DNA from: Unio delphinus
Taxonomy: Eukaryota; Mollusca; Bivalvia; Unionida; Unionidae
Length of the DNA: 64,000 nucleotides
Reading direction: 5' to 3'
Assembly (NCBI GenBank): GCA_029339505.1
Contig: JAQISU010001235.1
Coordinates: 37,415,815-37,479,814, forward strand
Every line of letters starts with the position of its first letter. The stretch's first letter is position 1. The position numbers were made by a program, and so were the translations under genes. Below the pieces are notes generated by a model. It searched no databases. It saw only the letters and a list, made by a program, of their open reading frames with translations, and was not told where the DNA came from. Shown piece by piece: positions 36,160 through 46,239 of this stretch.

Positions 36160-37408
36160 ATGTTCCAGTCGATTTCTGATGATGCCATTGATATGGATGC
36201 TCCTGTACCGCGATATGATTCTAGGCATGATTTTCAATTTTTCTCATACAGCGCGTTGGATCCTGATATTAGATCACGAATTGAACTTCGATTTGATGAT
36301 ACCTCTAAATACTTCTTACCATGTGAAGCTTTTCTCGAGGTTTAAGGGCAGTTATTAAGAAATGATAATAAAAATTAATATGATAATCTCTCAGCGACTC
36401 CTATCGGTTTTGTGAATAATGGTATAATGGCGTTATTTGGTAGCGCACAGTATTTGATTAATTCTAATAGAACAGAATCCATCAATAATGATGTTGACGT
36501 CGCAACAATGATACTAGGACTCGTGAGGTACTCTGATGATTTTATTCGATCAGCTGGTAACTCGACGATGTTCACGAAGGATCTCACTAATAACGCCGAA
36601 AATAATCAATTTATTGTAAGGCGACCAAAAAATTATGCCGGCGCAACTGATGTTGATGTCAAAAATATGATTATTAGTCAAAACCCTAATTTTAATCTAG
36701 GATTTGCAACTCGAAAAATGATGTTAGATGGCAATTGAAGATTTTAATGTGCGATTCCTCTTTCTCATATTTTTGGATTTTGTAGAGATGTTAGAAAGGT
36801 TATATTTGGGTCTAGTCATACCGTGGTACTTATGAGAAAACAAAAAGACGACGATGCTCTCTGGCATGCTAATGGTACTCCTGATGGTATAATAAAATTA
36901 TCTAAATTAGCATTATGGATGCCGGTGATGACTTCGTCACTCGATATAGAAACACGGTTGCTATCTTTTAAGGATCGTGGAGGAAAATCACTATTATCAT
37001 GGTTAGATGTTACAACAGCTACTGCGTCAAATACCTCTCCTGAAATATTTACCTGGCAGGTCGCGTTAACAAAAAATGTTTCCGTGCCTAGACATGTTTT
37101 TATCGCGTTGCAAGATAAACGACGAGCAGAGGGAGAGGATAAACAGCTACGTAGTCATATGATATTTGATAAATTGAATGTCGGCGAGGTGTCACTGAGA
37201 ATAAGTAATCAGCAGGAACCCGCTGAAAATCTTCTGATCAATTATGGTATAATCAGATAGGTTGTGTTTATCATATATTATGGTTTTATATGGGACGAGA
37301 TCAAAATATTGATACCGGATTAAAGATATCGCAATGGGATTTTCAAAAATTGTATCCGATCTATCCCGTACAGAAAAATCTCACCAATTCACATGAGCTT
37401 CTCATAAG
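36160..37408 (+). pseudogene. Polinton major capsid protein (double jelly-roll), broken
   Basis: About 410 codons of capsid-type sequence in three main open blocks: 36160-36345, 36412-36738 and 36823-37260, plus a tail to about 37390. Recognisable features are the N-terminal block ending IRSRIELRFDD, an IGFVNNGIMALF block (about 36400-36430), and NNDVDVATMILGLVRY. Also seen are the LALWMPVMTSSLDIETRLL block and the tail WDFQKLYPIYPV. These fit Polinton MCPs, the adeno-like double jelly-roll proteins that form the icosahedral shell. At least two frameshifts and stops near 36345 and 36738 break it. The 3' end is cut by the nested insertion at 37409. Confidence 0.75.
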
Positions 37409-37680
37409 CTGCACATGAGAACCATGTTAGAAACGTATGCAAATTGGGTAGTTTTTGCAAGCTCATGTGTGCAGTTTGTTAGATCTTGTGAGCCATGGAA
37501 AAACTAACCAAATTCTCACATGTGCGGAGTTTGCTCACGTGAGAATTTGAATCTTCACATGAGAAAGTTTAACTTAGAAAACATTCTTTTCCATTACATC
37601 TGACCATGTTTCAAAAAAAGGCAGAGTTCTAATTTCTCATGTGAGTTATCACGTGAGAAATTTGGACTTTGATTCTGATC
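37380..37680. repeat. Subterminal CACGTGAG repeats, left end of nested insertion
   Basis: Repeated CACATGAG, CTCATGTG, GCTCACGTGAG and CACGTGAGAAATT motifs in both orientations. Such subterminal clusters are typical transposase-binding arrays of DNA transposons. Confidence 0.6.
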
Positions 37681-38159
37681 AAAGTATCGTCAAATAGAAA
37701 TCGTTTCTGTTTTGCAAATCTTGTTACTTTGTTGTTTTCATATAGAAAAAATCTGTCAATTTATTTAATGACAGTGCGTTTGACTCTTTACCTTGACCCA
37801 AGAATCATCTCTTTTGGACTGCAAAAGTATGTACACGTTGAAGCATGAAGATGTGGTCTTAAAAATAAAAAATAAACTCGTAACGGTTAACCGAAAAGTA
37901 AAATTCTGATGCATGCCAGATACCGGAAAACATATTTTTGTGACAGCTTTGTCTCGCACATGCATAGTTTTACTCAAATTAAGCAATAACCAGATATCTT
38001 ATAATTTTCTGACATTGTTTATACAAGTATCAAGGAATTTGTTTGAACATTGTTTATACAAGTATCAAGGAATTTGTTTGAACATATTAATGTACGTATC
38101 ACTATTCATAAAACAAAAGACTCTTCAAAAAACTTGGCATTGAAGTCTCGTATAACCGA

Positions 38160-38295
38160 TTACGGGATAACTCGGCCCATAGCAGAGTCGGCACACTAAC
38201 GTTCTCGGCCCATAACGAACTCGGCCCACCCAAATCGGCCCATAACGTACTCGGCACATTTACGTACTCGGCCCCATTACATACTCGGTCCACGA
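38160..38295. repeat. CTCGGCCCATAACG short tandem motif
   Basis: About seven imperfect copies of a ~17-bp unit (ACTCGGCCCATAACGT). It is GC-rich against an AT-rich background and has no coding potential. Confidence 0.7.
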
Positions 38296-39043
38296 TTAAT
38301 ATAATAGTAATGTTGATGTAATGTTTTATTTTTCAACAGTCATTTCATTTGTCTTTTAATCTTTGTACGTTTCTTTATGCTTAGTGCATCTGTGTATGAT
38401 TTGTAAACTTTAATTAACTTCACGAAAAAAAAAAAAAACAATATTAAAACCAGTGATATTGTTACTTTTTATTTCTGTTAAAATCGGCAATAACAATAAA
38501 GTTTTAAAAAAAAATTGCTAGAATAAATATAAAAAGCTTCATTTTGCTAACCATTGATGCCGGATAATATTGTTGATGCTGGTGTGAAACTTAATCTCCC
38601 ACTGTCAACCTATCTGATTACATGATGAAAGGATGGGCTTTTTGGAACCAATTAGAGTGTCCTGTGGGGCATGGATCATCCCATTCTACTGTATGTACAT
38701 CAAAAATGAACTACAGCAATATTAACTAACTTACGAAAGACACAAATTCTGTTATATAGGCCAGTTGTTAAGAAATATCTGATAACGAAAATACAATTTA
38801 TTTGATTTATAAAATTAAGTCATACTTGAGTGAATATGTATACAAAGGCACGTAAAACAAAAAGTTTACGAACAGTCCGTCCTCTTTGGCGCCTCAAACG
38901 AACTCAACGGATGCTGCTCGCTGGCCTGTAGTGTACATGTAGAAGAGTACATTTGAAACAATTAGAGACTGAATTTCGCGCGCGGGCAACGTTTAGCAAG
39001 GACCACGCTGCTTAGAAAGAAAGTCACTTATTGTTCTCCTGCA

Positions 39044-39241
39044 ACATGTTCGCTGTTATATATTTCTATGACGACAAGAGTGTGGACATTGTTAACAAAA
39101 ATAAAATAAAATCAACCTCTAGTGATTTCCACGTCGGTACTGATGTTAAAGTCCAGTACGAAACAGAAGACATCGATGAAAGTGGGAGGGATATTAGAAG
39201 ATTTCAGGATTATGAAGGACTGGTTCTTTGCTTTGAAAAAG
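39044..39241 (+). CDS. Exon-like first exon of unknown protein in nested insertion
   Basis: From ATG 39044 a 66-codon open segment ends exactly at a consensus donor (AAAAAG|GTAAGT). It begins MFAVIYFYDDKSVDIVNK and ends DYEGLVLCFEK. Proteins with a MFAVV-F-D start and a short N-terminal sheet domain are often encoded by, or associated with, animal transposons; this link is an impression, not a demonstrated match. No matching second exon was found with the right phase. An acceptor-like site at about 40239 opens a readable segment, but in another phase. Confidence 0.4.
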
Positions 39242-40753
39242 GTAAGTGACGTTTACTCATTTCGTTCTACTATTTTCACATATGTTATGCTCAGTGTGTG
39301 GAAAAGGGATACGATTAAATCAGAATAATTCATGCTCTCAGACCCTCTATTTTACAGACGTACATACTTTTTAAATTTAAAGCTATTCGCCATCAAAAAG
39401 CTAATAGAAAACAAACCAAAAAACTTCTTTGAAATTTGATACATGTATATTATGGTCATCATCTAAAGCTGCACATATTGACACATCTTTGTGTTCTCAT
39501 GGATTTTGTAAGAGTTTACCTTTGGAACTTGCATGGTATATGGATACATAACTTAATGCATGACGGCTAGAATTTCGTGAATGCAGCTATAACTCTCGCC
39601 GTTATATACCTTGCTGTGAAACTTGGCACGTCATACTGACAAATGTTTATACTCGCACAGCCCTCAAAACATTATGCACTCTTGTTTTCTTTACTATAGA
39701 TTAATCATATCTCCGTCATTGGGTAGGGGTAGGATACGCGGAAGAGGGGTGGGTATATTTAGGAAGTGTGTATTCCCTCGGTCACCGTGTATCAACTTTT
39801 GGAAAGACTATTCGCACGGCCGCCGTGTGCCCGCAATAGAAAAGACTATATGCACGGCGACCGATCAATGCATTAGGGACGAGTCCAAAATATTCCGAAT
39901 GATGTAGACTCTGCTAAACATAACATATATACCCATCAATACCATTACAAGTTTGGCGGCTGATTTATCGGACTACAAAATACCACGACCATAAAAAAAA
40001 AAAGTTCCTTGGTATCTATTTTGTATGGCGGCCATGTACTATATTTTACAATGACTTTTCTCATGTTTGACGTTCGCTAGTTCGCTAACAATATTCGCAC
40101 TGCGACCAGCGTCTGTCTCAGTTTGGATTACAATAATTATGATATGGTGTGCAATTAACAATTAAAGGCTAGTCCGTGAATTAGCGGTTTTCCCATGAGA
40201 AAAAATGTTGATAATTCGATTTTACTGTAACATTGCAGAATTTGATTTAAATAGACAGCCAAAACATAAGTGTAGAAATATCACCACCAACAATCAGTCA
40301 CTGCAGATGAAACATGATGCAGATATATCATGCAAAAGATTCAAGATCGAATACCACTCAAATTGTTTTTTATTTTTTTCATTTTTAGTAAATATGTACA
40401 AAGGCATCTTGAATTGAGAAAGAATTATGTTACTCGGATTTACTTTGTGAATGTACATTTTCAGGCCAAAAAAAAGTAAATACATGTTTCCAGTTGACCG
40501 ACGTTCCCTGTTTCTCGTTGCTGACCCTAGGAGCACTTTTCCCCACCCCCAATTTCTTTTTTTTAGTTAAAAAAAATCACATTGCCGAAATTGATTTGTG
40601 CATCTAATTAGCCAGTTCTGCCCAGTACTTTCAAGCGCTTGAATTATTATTTGATTTATATATAACGTTTAAAAAAAAAAAAAAAAATATTTTAAATCTA
40701 ATTTTAAAACCAGTGCAATGAGGAAACACATTGGGGGGGGGGGTAGTCCTACC

Positions 40754-40853
40754 CGTAAGACGTATCACATGTTGATCTTGATTTTAGTGCTACGTCTTAC
40801 GAGCCTAATGACGCCATAGTGTAGTTAGTTCCGATGTCGTCGACATCGGAACG
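40754..40853. repeat. Two palindromes between the exon-like segments
   Basis: The first is an inverted repeat CGTAAGACGTA / TACGTCTTACG (40754-40764 with 40791-40801). The second is a perfect 12-bp arm palindrome with a 1-nt centre, GTTCCGATGTCG-T-CGACATCGGAAC, at about 40828-40852. They could be protein-binding sites of a bidirectional promoter. Confidence 0.6.
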
Positions 40854-41044
40854 ATAAATCAAAGTTTCAGGAATATCGAACATACTTGGCAACCTATATA
40901 GACACTGTTCCACTAATATATGTTTAATTAATTATACTTACTGCGCTGTTTTTATCCAAATGGAATCAATAGTTGACACTTGCAAACGGACGCATTTTTT
41001 GTTCAGTTGACATACATTTGAATTTGCTGAAATGCGACAGTTGT

Positions 41045-41204
41045 CGAGGTATGCCGAAGTATGTTTAAGTTAGGTTCTAATCGGAAAATATTTCTTGAAC
41101 GAAACGAAATATTGCTGGCTGTTCAAATAGGCAATATAGAAATAATTTCGTTTCGTGAAAATAAAACAGCTTTATTGAAACTAATTACTTCGGCATTCCT
41201 CAGC
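41045..41204. repeat. Long imperfect hairpin upstream of the 41209 start
   Basis: GAGGTATGCCGAAGTA at the left pairs with TACTTCGGCATTCCTC at the right. ACGAAACGAAATA pairs with AATTTCGTTTCG further in. The roughly 160-bp foldback ends 5 bp before the ATG at 41209. It may be a small MITE or a promoter structure. Confidence 0.65.
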
Positions 41205-41208
41205 CACC

Positions 41209-41296
41209 ATGGCATTGAAACGTGTTTCAAAGGAACATGAAAAATGCGTTCATTTCCTAGTGTCAGAGTTAGAGTCGATCACGATCAGACAGCAAA
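41209..41296 (+). CDS. Second exon-like start segment in nested insertion
   Basis: ATG in a good Kozak context (ACCATGG) opens a 29-codon segment beginning MALKRVSKEHEKC. It ends at a consensus donor (CAGCAAA|GTAAGT). The first nine residues resemble the start of UBE2D ubiquitin-conjugating enzymes (MALKRI-KE), but the similarity stops there, so I do not assign it. No downstream exon recognised. Confidence 0.3.
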
Positions 41297-42239
41297 GTAA
41301 GTACATCAATAACTCTTAAATATGTGGATAAATGTTGATACTTATTGCCAAGTATGTGATAAACATGAAAATTTCACCTCTTATTCTCTGTTCAGTATAT
41401 TTAAAAACACTACACAGCGCTGCTCTTTAGGCAGTAAGACCCAGACGCGAGCAAACATAAATATTAGCGTCGGGGCTTACATTGTAGGACATGGGGGGGG
41501 GGGGGGCCTCAGTGTATGCTTTTGTTATCTTGTCCAGTGAATCTACACCAGTTCCTTTTTACAAAATATCACAAATGCATTCCTTTTTACAAAATATCAC
41601 AAATGCAAAAATAGGAACAAAACAAACTTGCACTAAGTTTTTCATTTCAATTTCAGATTTTATTTTTCAACAGTTCAAGACAGACCCAGCTAACCTAAAT
41701 TCAATGGTAAACAGGAAGTGCCTCGATTCAAAGAGAAAAATTTCCAAATGAATACTTTTGCAGACTGGCATGTGACTGTGTGTACATGATGAAAGACTCG
41801 GAAGCAGTATTGTTAATTACACGCTTCGTTTGCGTTAAATTTTCTGGAACATTGAAGAATGGTCTTCATGTGAAGCCATGAATTTCATACAGATTTGGAA
41901 CTTTAACTTGTATAGTGTGCTTGCTAAAATATGTTTATTTGCAGTATGTTTAATGATGCCCTTTAAGAACTTTGATTATTTAATGCATGTGATACGATAA
42001 TTACAGTAATTGAAAATTTTATATGCATATATATATATACACACACACACACTAGTTTTCTTTTTGCTCATGCGAGAAACCTGGCTAAAACATCCATAAC
42101 TGAACTCAAAGATGCTCATCCTTGTTAGATTTAAATATGACCTTGAAAGTCTCTAATGCTATTAAATTCCAAGTTTTATGATAGTAAACTTTGTTCTTTT
42201 TTAACTTTTGTCAAAAATGTACGTATTAAATACTAGTTG

Positions 42240-42510
42240 TTTTGGAGTTTTTTTTGCTTATGTGAGCAAACTCTTGCTCACGTGAGGAAAATTGTGCTCA
42301 TATTAATTTCAGATCCTGCAATTTTCATGTGAGCAAAATCTTGCTCACGTGAGCAACATCTTGCTCACGTGAGCAACATATTAACAATTCCTGCTCATGT
42401 TATTTTCAGATTTTGTTAGATTCAATTTCTCACGTGAGTTCTACCTAATTTGCATGTTAAAATGCACATGAGACTAACCTGTGTTAGATCTCACGTGAGA
42501 ATCTCATGTG
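42240..42510. repeat. Subterminal CACGTGAG repeats, right end of nested insertion
   Basis: At least four copies of CTTGCTCACGTGAGCAA-like palindromes plus CTCATGTTATTTTCAGAT repeats, the counterpart of the left end. Confidence 0.6.
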
Positions 42511-42550
42511 CAGAAGGGTAGGCAATTTTGGTGTGGGATTACTTCTCACT

Positions 42551-42640
42551 ACAACAATTTGATTTATCTAAGCACTAAGTTATCTAAGTTTCAAGCTCGT
42601 GTAATAGGACCGTTTCCTGCTGGTATAACATCGTATTGAG
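42551..42640 (+). pseudogene. Possible residual 3' end of capsid gene
   Basis: A short open segment ending PFPAGITSY then stop follows the nested insertion. By position it could be the last codons of the interrupted capsid gene, but no motif confirms this. Confidence 0.25.
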
Positions 42641-42739
42641 TAATCACAATAATTTTGAGTAATAAGACGATGACGCTTGAAGGTGGTAATGGAAAAATGA
42701 GAGTAATCGATGCACGGTGGAAAATATGTAACAATTAAA

Positions 42740-43152
42740 ATGTCGTATAATCACGTTAAAGTCACCTTGACACCTGGTCAGATAAAGAAGTTACAATTGA
42801 AAACCTCTGCTGGGGGAGCAAAGATAACTTTGAAACGTGAACAGATAGCTAATGGAGGACCTAATAAACTCTCTTTGACAAACACTCAACTTAAACATTT
42901 TAATAATGCTAAAAAGGCTGGTACAGGAGTTCAGTTTTTTCATCCGTGGCAATTTCTAATATGATCAAATCTGGTGGATTTTTTCCTTTAATCGCTCCTA
43001 TTCTCGCGGCTCTTGGAACAGGTGCTCTCTCTGGTGTTGCGGGTTGGGGAGCTAATAAAGTTTTAGATAAAATTTCCGGGAAGGGATACATAAAAAAGGG
43101 AAGAGGTTATCGATTACCGGGAAGCCGGTTCACAAAAGTCATCAGACAATAA
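42740..43152 (+). pseudogene. Polinton PX-like minor virion protein, frameshifted
   Basis: First block, from ATG 42740, has alternating hydrophobic and Lys segments: KVTLTPGQIKKLQLK, LSLTNTQLKHFNNAKKAG. Second block, 42946-43152 in another frame, holds SGGFFPLIAPILAALG, a Gly/Ala-rich hydrophobic helix, and a basic Gly-rich tail (GKGYIKKGRGYRLPGSR). The order of LT-x-Q-xx-K motifs, then a GGF-PL hydrophobic helix, then a Gly/Lys tail is that of a widespread Polinton protein thought to be a membrane-active minor virion component. A frameshift lies near 42935-42950. An earlier in-frame ATG at 42710 exists, but 42740 gives the usual short N-terminus. Confidence 0.6.
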
Positions 43153-43164
43153 CGGTTCCAATGT

Positions 43165-43554
43165 CAATCGCCGTGGTGAAGAAACTAACCTTTACAATAT
43201 TTTAAAGGTGTTTTCATGAGAGATCAATTACCTAAAAAACCAATTATACCAGAAACCGTTAAAATTAATGTCGATGATAATACTGGCCTGGGAACTCACT
43301 GGGTAGCTTACGCGATACACCCTAAATCAATTATTTATTTTGATTCGTATGGATTAGCGCCTCCACAGGAATTTGTCAAATACGTATCACTGTTAAAAAT
43401 ACCAATTTGGTACTCGACGCTACCCACGCAGACCTTAACCGATCCTCCGATATGCAGAAGAGAAGTTCTTAACGTGTTAACAGCGCATTCAACATTTCCT
43501 AATCTACCTCATCAAGCCGTACACGATTATACCATCTTTTTAAAGAGATATTAG
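43165..43554 (+). pseudogene. Adenain-like cysteine protease (PRO), 5' end broken
   Basis: The main open frame (43216-43554, 112 codons) matches the C48/adenain-type maturation protease of Polintons, which cleaves virion precursor proteins. It shows VDDNTGLGTHWVAYA with the catalytic His in THW, then IIYFDSYGLAPPQEFVKY with the Asp, a Gln in TLPTQTL and the Cys in DPPICRREVL. The Gly that normally follows the Cys is Arg here, which may impair activity. The usual N-terminal part is out of frame: a segment from about 43161 ends at a stop just before F-K-GVFMRD. The frameshift lies near 43186-43200, and the 43216 Met is not the original start. Confidence 0.75.
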
Positions 43555-43564
43555 TGATATAACA

Positions 43565-44741
43565 ATGGTAGACATTTGGGGAAGATCATTACTGCCTATT
43601 AAACAACCCGAGGGAGGAATTTCACTAGAACAGATAAATAGCCTTATATCGAGAGCGATCACAGATAGATTAACGGTGCTCGGTGATAATATTATATCAT
43701 CGGCAGAATCGTTAAAATCCTTCAACGATAAGTACGATGCTCACCGTCACGTAAGTCAATTTACGGGATTACAAAAATCTATTACTGAATTTCAAATTCC
43801 CATCTATAATTTCTTTGGAATTCCACCGGTGGTTACGCCGAAGCTTGAGGATATAAAAAACTATATCGACAATATAAGAATAGTATTAACCGAGTATTTA
43901 GAATTTCATATGAGATTTTTAAGTTTTCTTGGTGATCCTCCAACAGTTACAATAAAACTCCTGGATATAAAAAAAATTGTTGACAAAATTTAAAAAAAAT
44001 TTTGAGGATCATATTATCGCGTATGATAAATTTTATGAAGGTAAAGTAAAATTAGATTTAGAGTTTATAGATTTCTTAGGAAGAAAAATACAGCGGGATA
44101 TTACATTAAATATCATCGATATAAGAAATGTCATTGATGATCTATCAGCGCTTCAATTCGCATATGAAGATCATGTAAGACAATTTTTAAATTTTCGTAG
44201 AAACATCGTTAACAGATTCTTTGGAGGTTCCATAGATAGCATTGATATAAAACTCTCAGATATTAAAGCGTCCATGGATACTATAAAAAAAAAATATGAT
44301 ATCCTTGATGAATTTTTTTGAAAACCAGCAGTGGTTCCTATGAAACTTTCTTAGATAAACACAAAATTACCTGAAATTGAAAGGAAACTTATTAACGTCG
44401 ATAATAACATATGATATATCAAAGATGGTGAATCGGTTTCAAGTATTATTTCAAGTATTAAAACATCCATCGATGAGATTAAGAAAACTCATAATACCCT
44501 TGATGAATTTTTTGGAAAACCAGCAATGGTTCCTATGAAACTTTCTTGGATATACACAAAATTACCTGAGATTGAAAGGAGACTCGCTAGAGCTGATGTC
44601 AACGTTGGATATATCAAAGACGATGAATCAGTTTTAATTATAATTTCAAGTATTAAAACGTCCATGGATACGATAAAAAAAACTCACGAAGACATCAAAG
44701 ATGATTTTCCGAGGATAATAACCATGGTTGAAAAAAAATAA
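43565..44741 (+). pseudogene. Repetitive fibre-like Polinton protein, broken
   Basis: It starts at ATG 43565 with VDIWGRSLLPI, a short N-terminal motif that could be a virion-anchoring peptide. A series of ~40-residue repeats follows, each with the pattern F(F/L)G-P-x-x-V-x-x-KL-x-DIK-x-x-(I/M)D-x-I. Examples are FFGIPPVVTPKLEDIKNYID and FLGDPPTVTIKLLDIKKIVD. Frameshifts at about 43985 and 44320 and stops near 44340-44415 separate the blocks at 43565-43993, 43977-44321 and 44526-44741. The last third contains a tandem duplication of about 190 bp (AAACCAGCARTGGTTCCTAT appears at 44323 and 44515). The repeats predict helical coiled-coil segments, as in viral fibres. Function is inferred from layout only. 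Confidence 0.55.
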
Positions 44742-44770
44742 TTCCTCATGATTGAGAAAATATCAATAAC

Positions 44771-45067
44771 ATGATATACACGATCCAACATGGATTACTC
44801 GATTGGACACCAGAGAATAACATGTTAGAAATCACCGCGACCATCAAGGAAATATACAGATTAACATTAGTTTCTGATTATCATTTTGAAATTTTACCAT
44901 GGGGAAGAGTTATCGGAACGGGTTTCAGTAATGAAGTATCAAAGTTTATTGATAACGGTGAAACTAAAACGTTTACTATAACACCTAACCGTGTTATAAA
45001 TAACCAAGATGTTTATCGGACGTCAATAAGATGGTACGTAGAACTCGTAGTCGTTTTAAGTAAATAA
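44771..45067 (+). CDS. Polinton 98-residue protein, unknown
   Basis: An intact short frame beginning MIYTIQHGLLDWTPENN. It is rich in alternating hydrophobic/polar beta-type stretches (HFEILPWGRVIGTGF, then KTFTITPNRV). No transmembrane segment or catalytic motif is visible. It lies between the fibre-like gene and a membrane-protein gene, all on the same strand with 15-30 bp spacing, so co-expression is likely. A small beta-structured virion protein is possible. Not assigned. Confidence 0.5.
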   Translation: MIYTIQHGLLDWTPENNMLEITATIKEIYRLTLVSDYHFEILPWGRVIGTGFSNEVSKFIDNGETKTFTITPNRVINNQDVYRTSIRWYVELVVVLSK

Positions 45068-45082
45068 CCTCGTAGTTTAATA

Positions 45083-45520
45083 ATGTCGCAACAGTATCGA
45101 TATAATCAGGTGTTACAGTTACAAACTAAACTCAAATTACTCTCCAAGGAGTATCAAATGAAAAAAAAGAAATATCAGCGAAGAATTACCGCTTTTGATA
45201 TCACCGTGTACTCGGTTTCAGTTGTAGTTACCGGCGCAGAAATAATACTATCTTCGGTGATAATGATCGCTCCTGTCGCTATTCCTATTTGTATAGCCGC
45301 GGCAAGTACTATCGCGGGAATAATCTCCATAATCACAAAAAAATATCATCGTGTAGTCAGCGTAAACTTTCCGATTACACAATAAAGTTTCATACGGTAT
45401 CAACCGCATATTCACAATTATCCTCTATGATTTCGTCATCACTCAACGACTCAGTGATATCCGATGTAGAATTCTCCCGAGAATGAAAATCTATGACAAC
45501 GCGGTGTCAAAATTAGAAAA
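45083..45520 (+). pseudogene. Polinton membrane protein, frameshifted
   Basis: The first 100 codons (45083-45385) encode a charged, coiled N-terminus (KLKLLSKEYQMKKKKYQRR). A long hydrophobic region with two likely transmembrane helices follows (SVSVVVTGAEIILSSVIMIA and PVAIPICIAAASTIAGIISI). The continuing signal after about 45380 lies in another frame (45289-45486). It includes an SSMISSSLNDSVISDVEF segment that fits the usual C-terminal half of this conserved Polinton family. One frameshift near 45380 therefore breaks the gene. The role is unknown; a membrane-associated virion or assembly protein is plausible. Confidence 0.55.
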
Positions 45521-45599
45521 ACGTGTAATAGATATTGTCATCACAGGAATTACTTCAATAAATAGCGGAAAACACTGCTCCGGTAAAAGGACAATTATC

Positions 45600-46239
45600 A
45601 AGGGAACCGGAGTTCACGGTTGAATTTTCTACTCCAATCCCGGTAAAAGAGATCGCGTTAACTCATCTTCGAGTATATTATAGCTGGCCGAATATTATTT
45701 CGGAACCGTTTGGGGGAAGATTACCCAATAAGTTTTATGTTCTCGTATAAAAATAAACCTGATGAAACACTTGATTGGCCAACAATATATCTTCATAAAG
45801 GAATTTATGAAGGCGAAGATATCGGTAATGAAATTAAACACCAAATGTCAGAAATCACTGTGAAAAAAATCGTAGAAGGTGAAAAATATCCCATTGAAAT
45901 AATTGGTCATGAACACACATTATCAACGACCATCAATATAAATTCCCCCGAGTACACCGTTGATATCTATAATGGTTCGATTAGAACAGTACTAGGATGG
46001 CCAGAAAAAAACCCACCAATAATTAATCTTACACGTTTACCAGAACCTAAAAAATCTGATTTTATTACAACCGTTGAATCCTCTAATAATGTTTATTTAA
46101 ATTATGTTGGGTATTTACACATATTACAAAATCGGGCGAATCTAATCGAAGAGTATACCGTGTACAGTGATCCAAACAGCTGCGAGTATAAAACGTACGG
46201 TGATGTATTATGGAATTTTAAATTTCCACGTCAATGAGG
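45600..46239 (+). pseudogene. Penton/minor capsid protein N-terminal part, frameshifted
   Basis: A first segment (about 45610-45705) contains FTVEFSTPIPVKEIALTHL and YYSWPNI, typical of the N-terminal strand region of Polinton minor capsid (penton, single jelly-roll) proteins. The second block (45710-46237) continues in a shifted frame with IYLHKGIYEGEDIGNEI (the GIY helix motif), YPIEIIGHEHTLSTTINI and a VDIYNGSIRTVLGW block. This order matches penton proteins, which occupy the capsid vertices. The frameshift is at about 45700-45715. The original start is not clear. Confidence 0.55.

Larger units (their letters stand above)
37409..42513. mobile_element. Nested ~5.1-kb insertion with CACGTGAG-rich ends
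   Basis: The two ends carry the inverted repeat CTGCACATGAGA (37409-37420) / TCTCATGTGCAG (42502-42513). They also carry dense subterminal copies of the palindromic motif TCACGTGAG or GCTCACGTGAGC, at 37380-37680 and 42240-42510. AAG flanks both ends (37406-37408, 42514-42516), a possible 3-bp target duplication. The interior has no Polinton gene. It differs in composition and contains two exon-like start segments (39044 and 41209) and several palindromes. I read it as a DNA transposon-like insertion that landed at the 3' end of the capsid gene. The superfamily is not recognised, and no transposase was found. Confidence 0.6.

Noticed and set aside
40205..40417. Possible second exon after the 39044 exon
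   Set aside because: An acceptor-like site exists near 40239, but the open phase does not match the phase-0 end of the 39044 exon.
42240..42510. CRISPR-like spaced palindromes
   Set aside because: The CACGTGAG copies are irregularly spaced, lack uniform spacers and sit at a transposon end in animal DNA.
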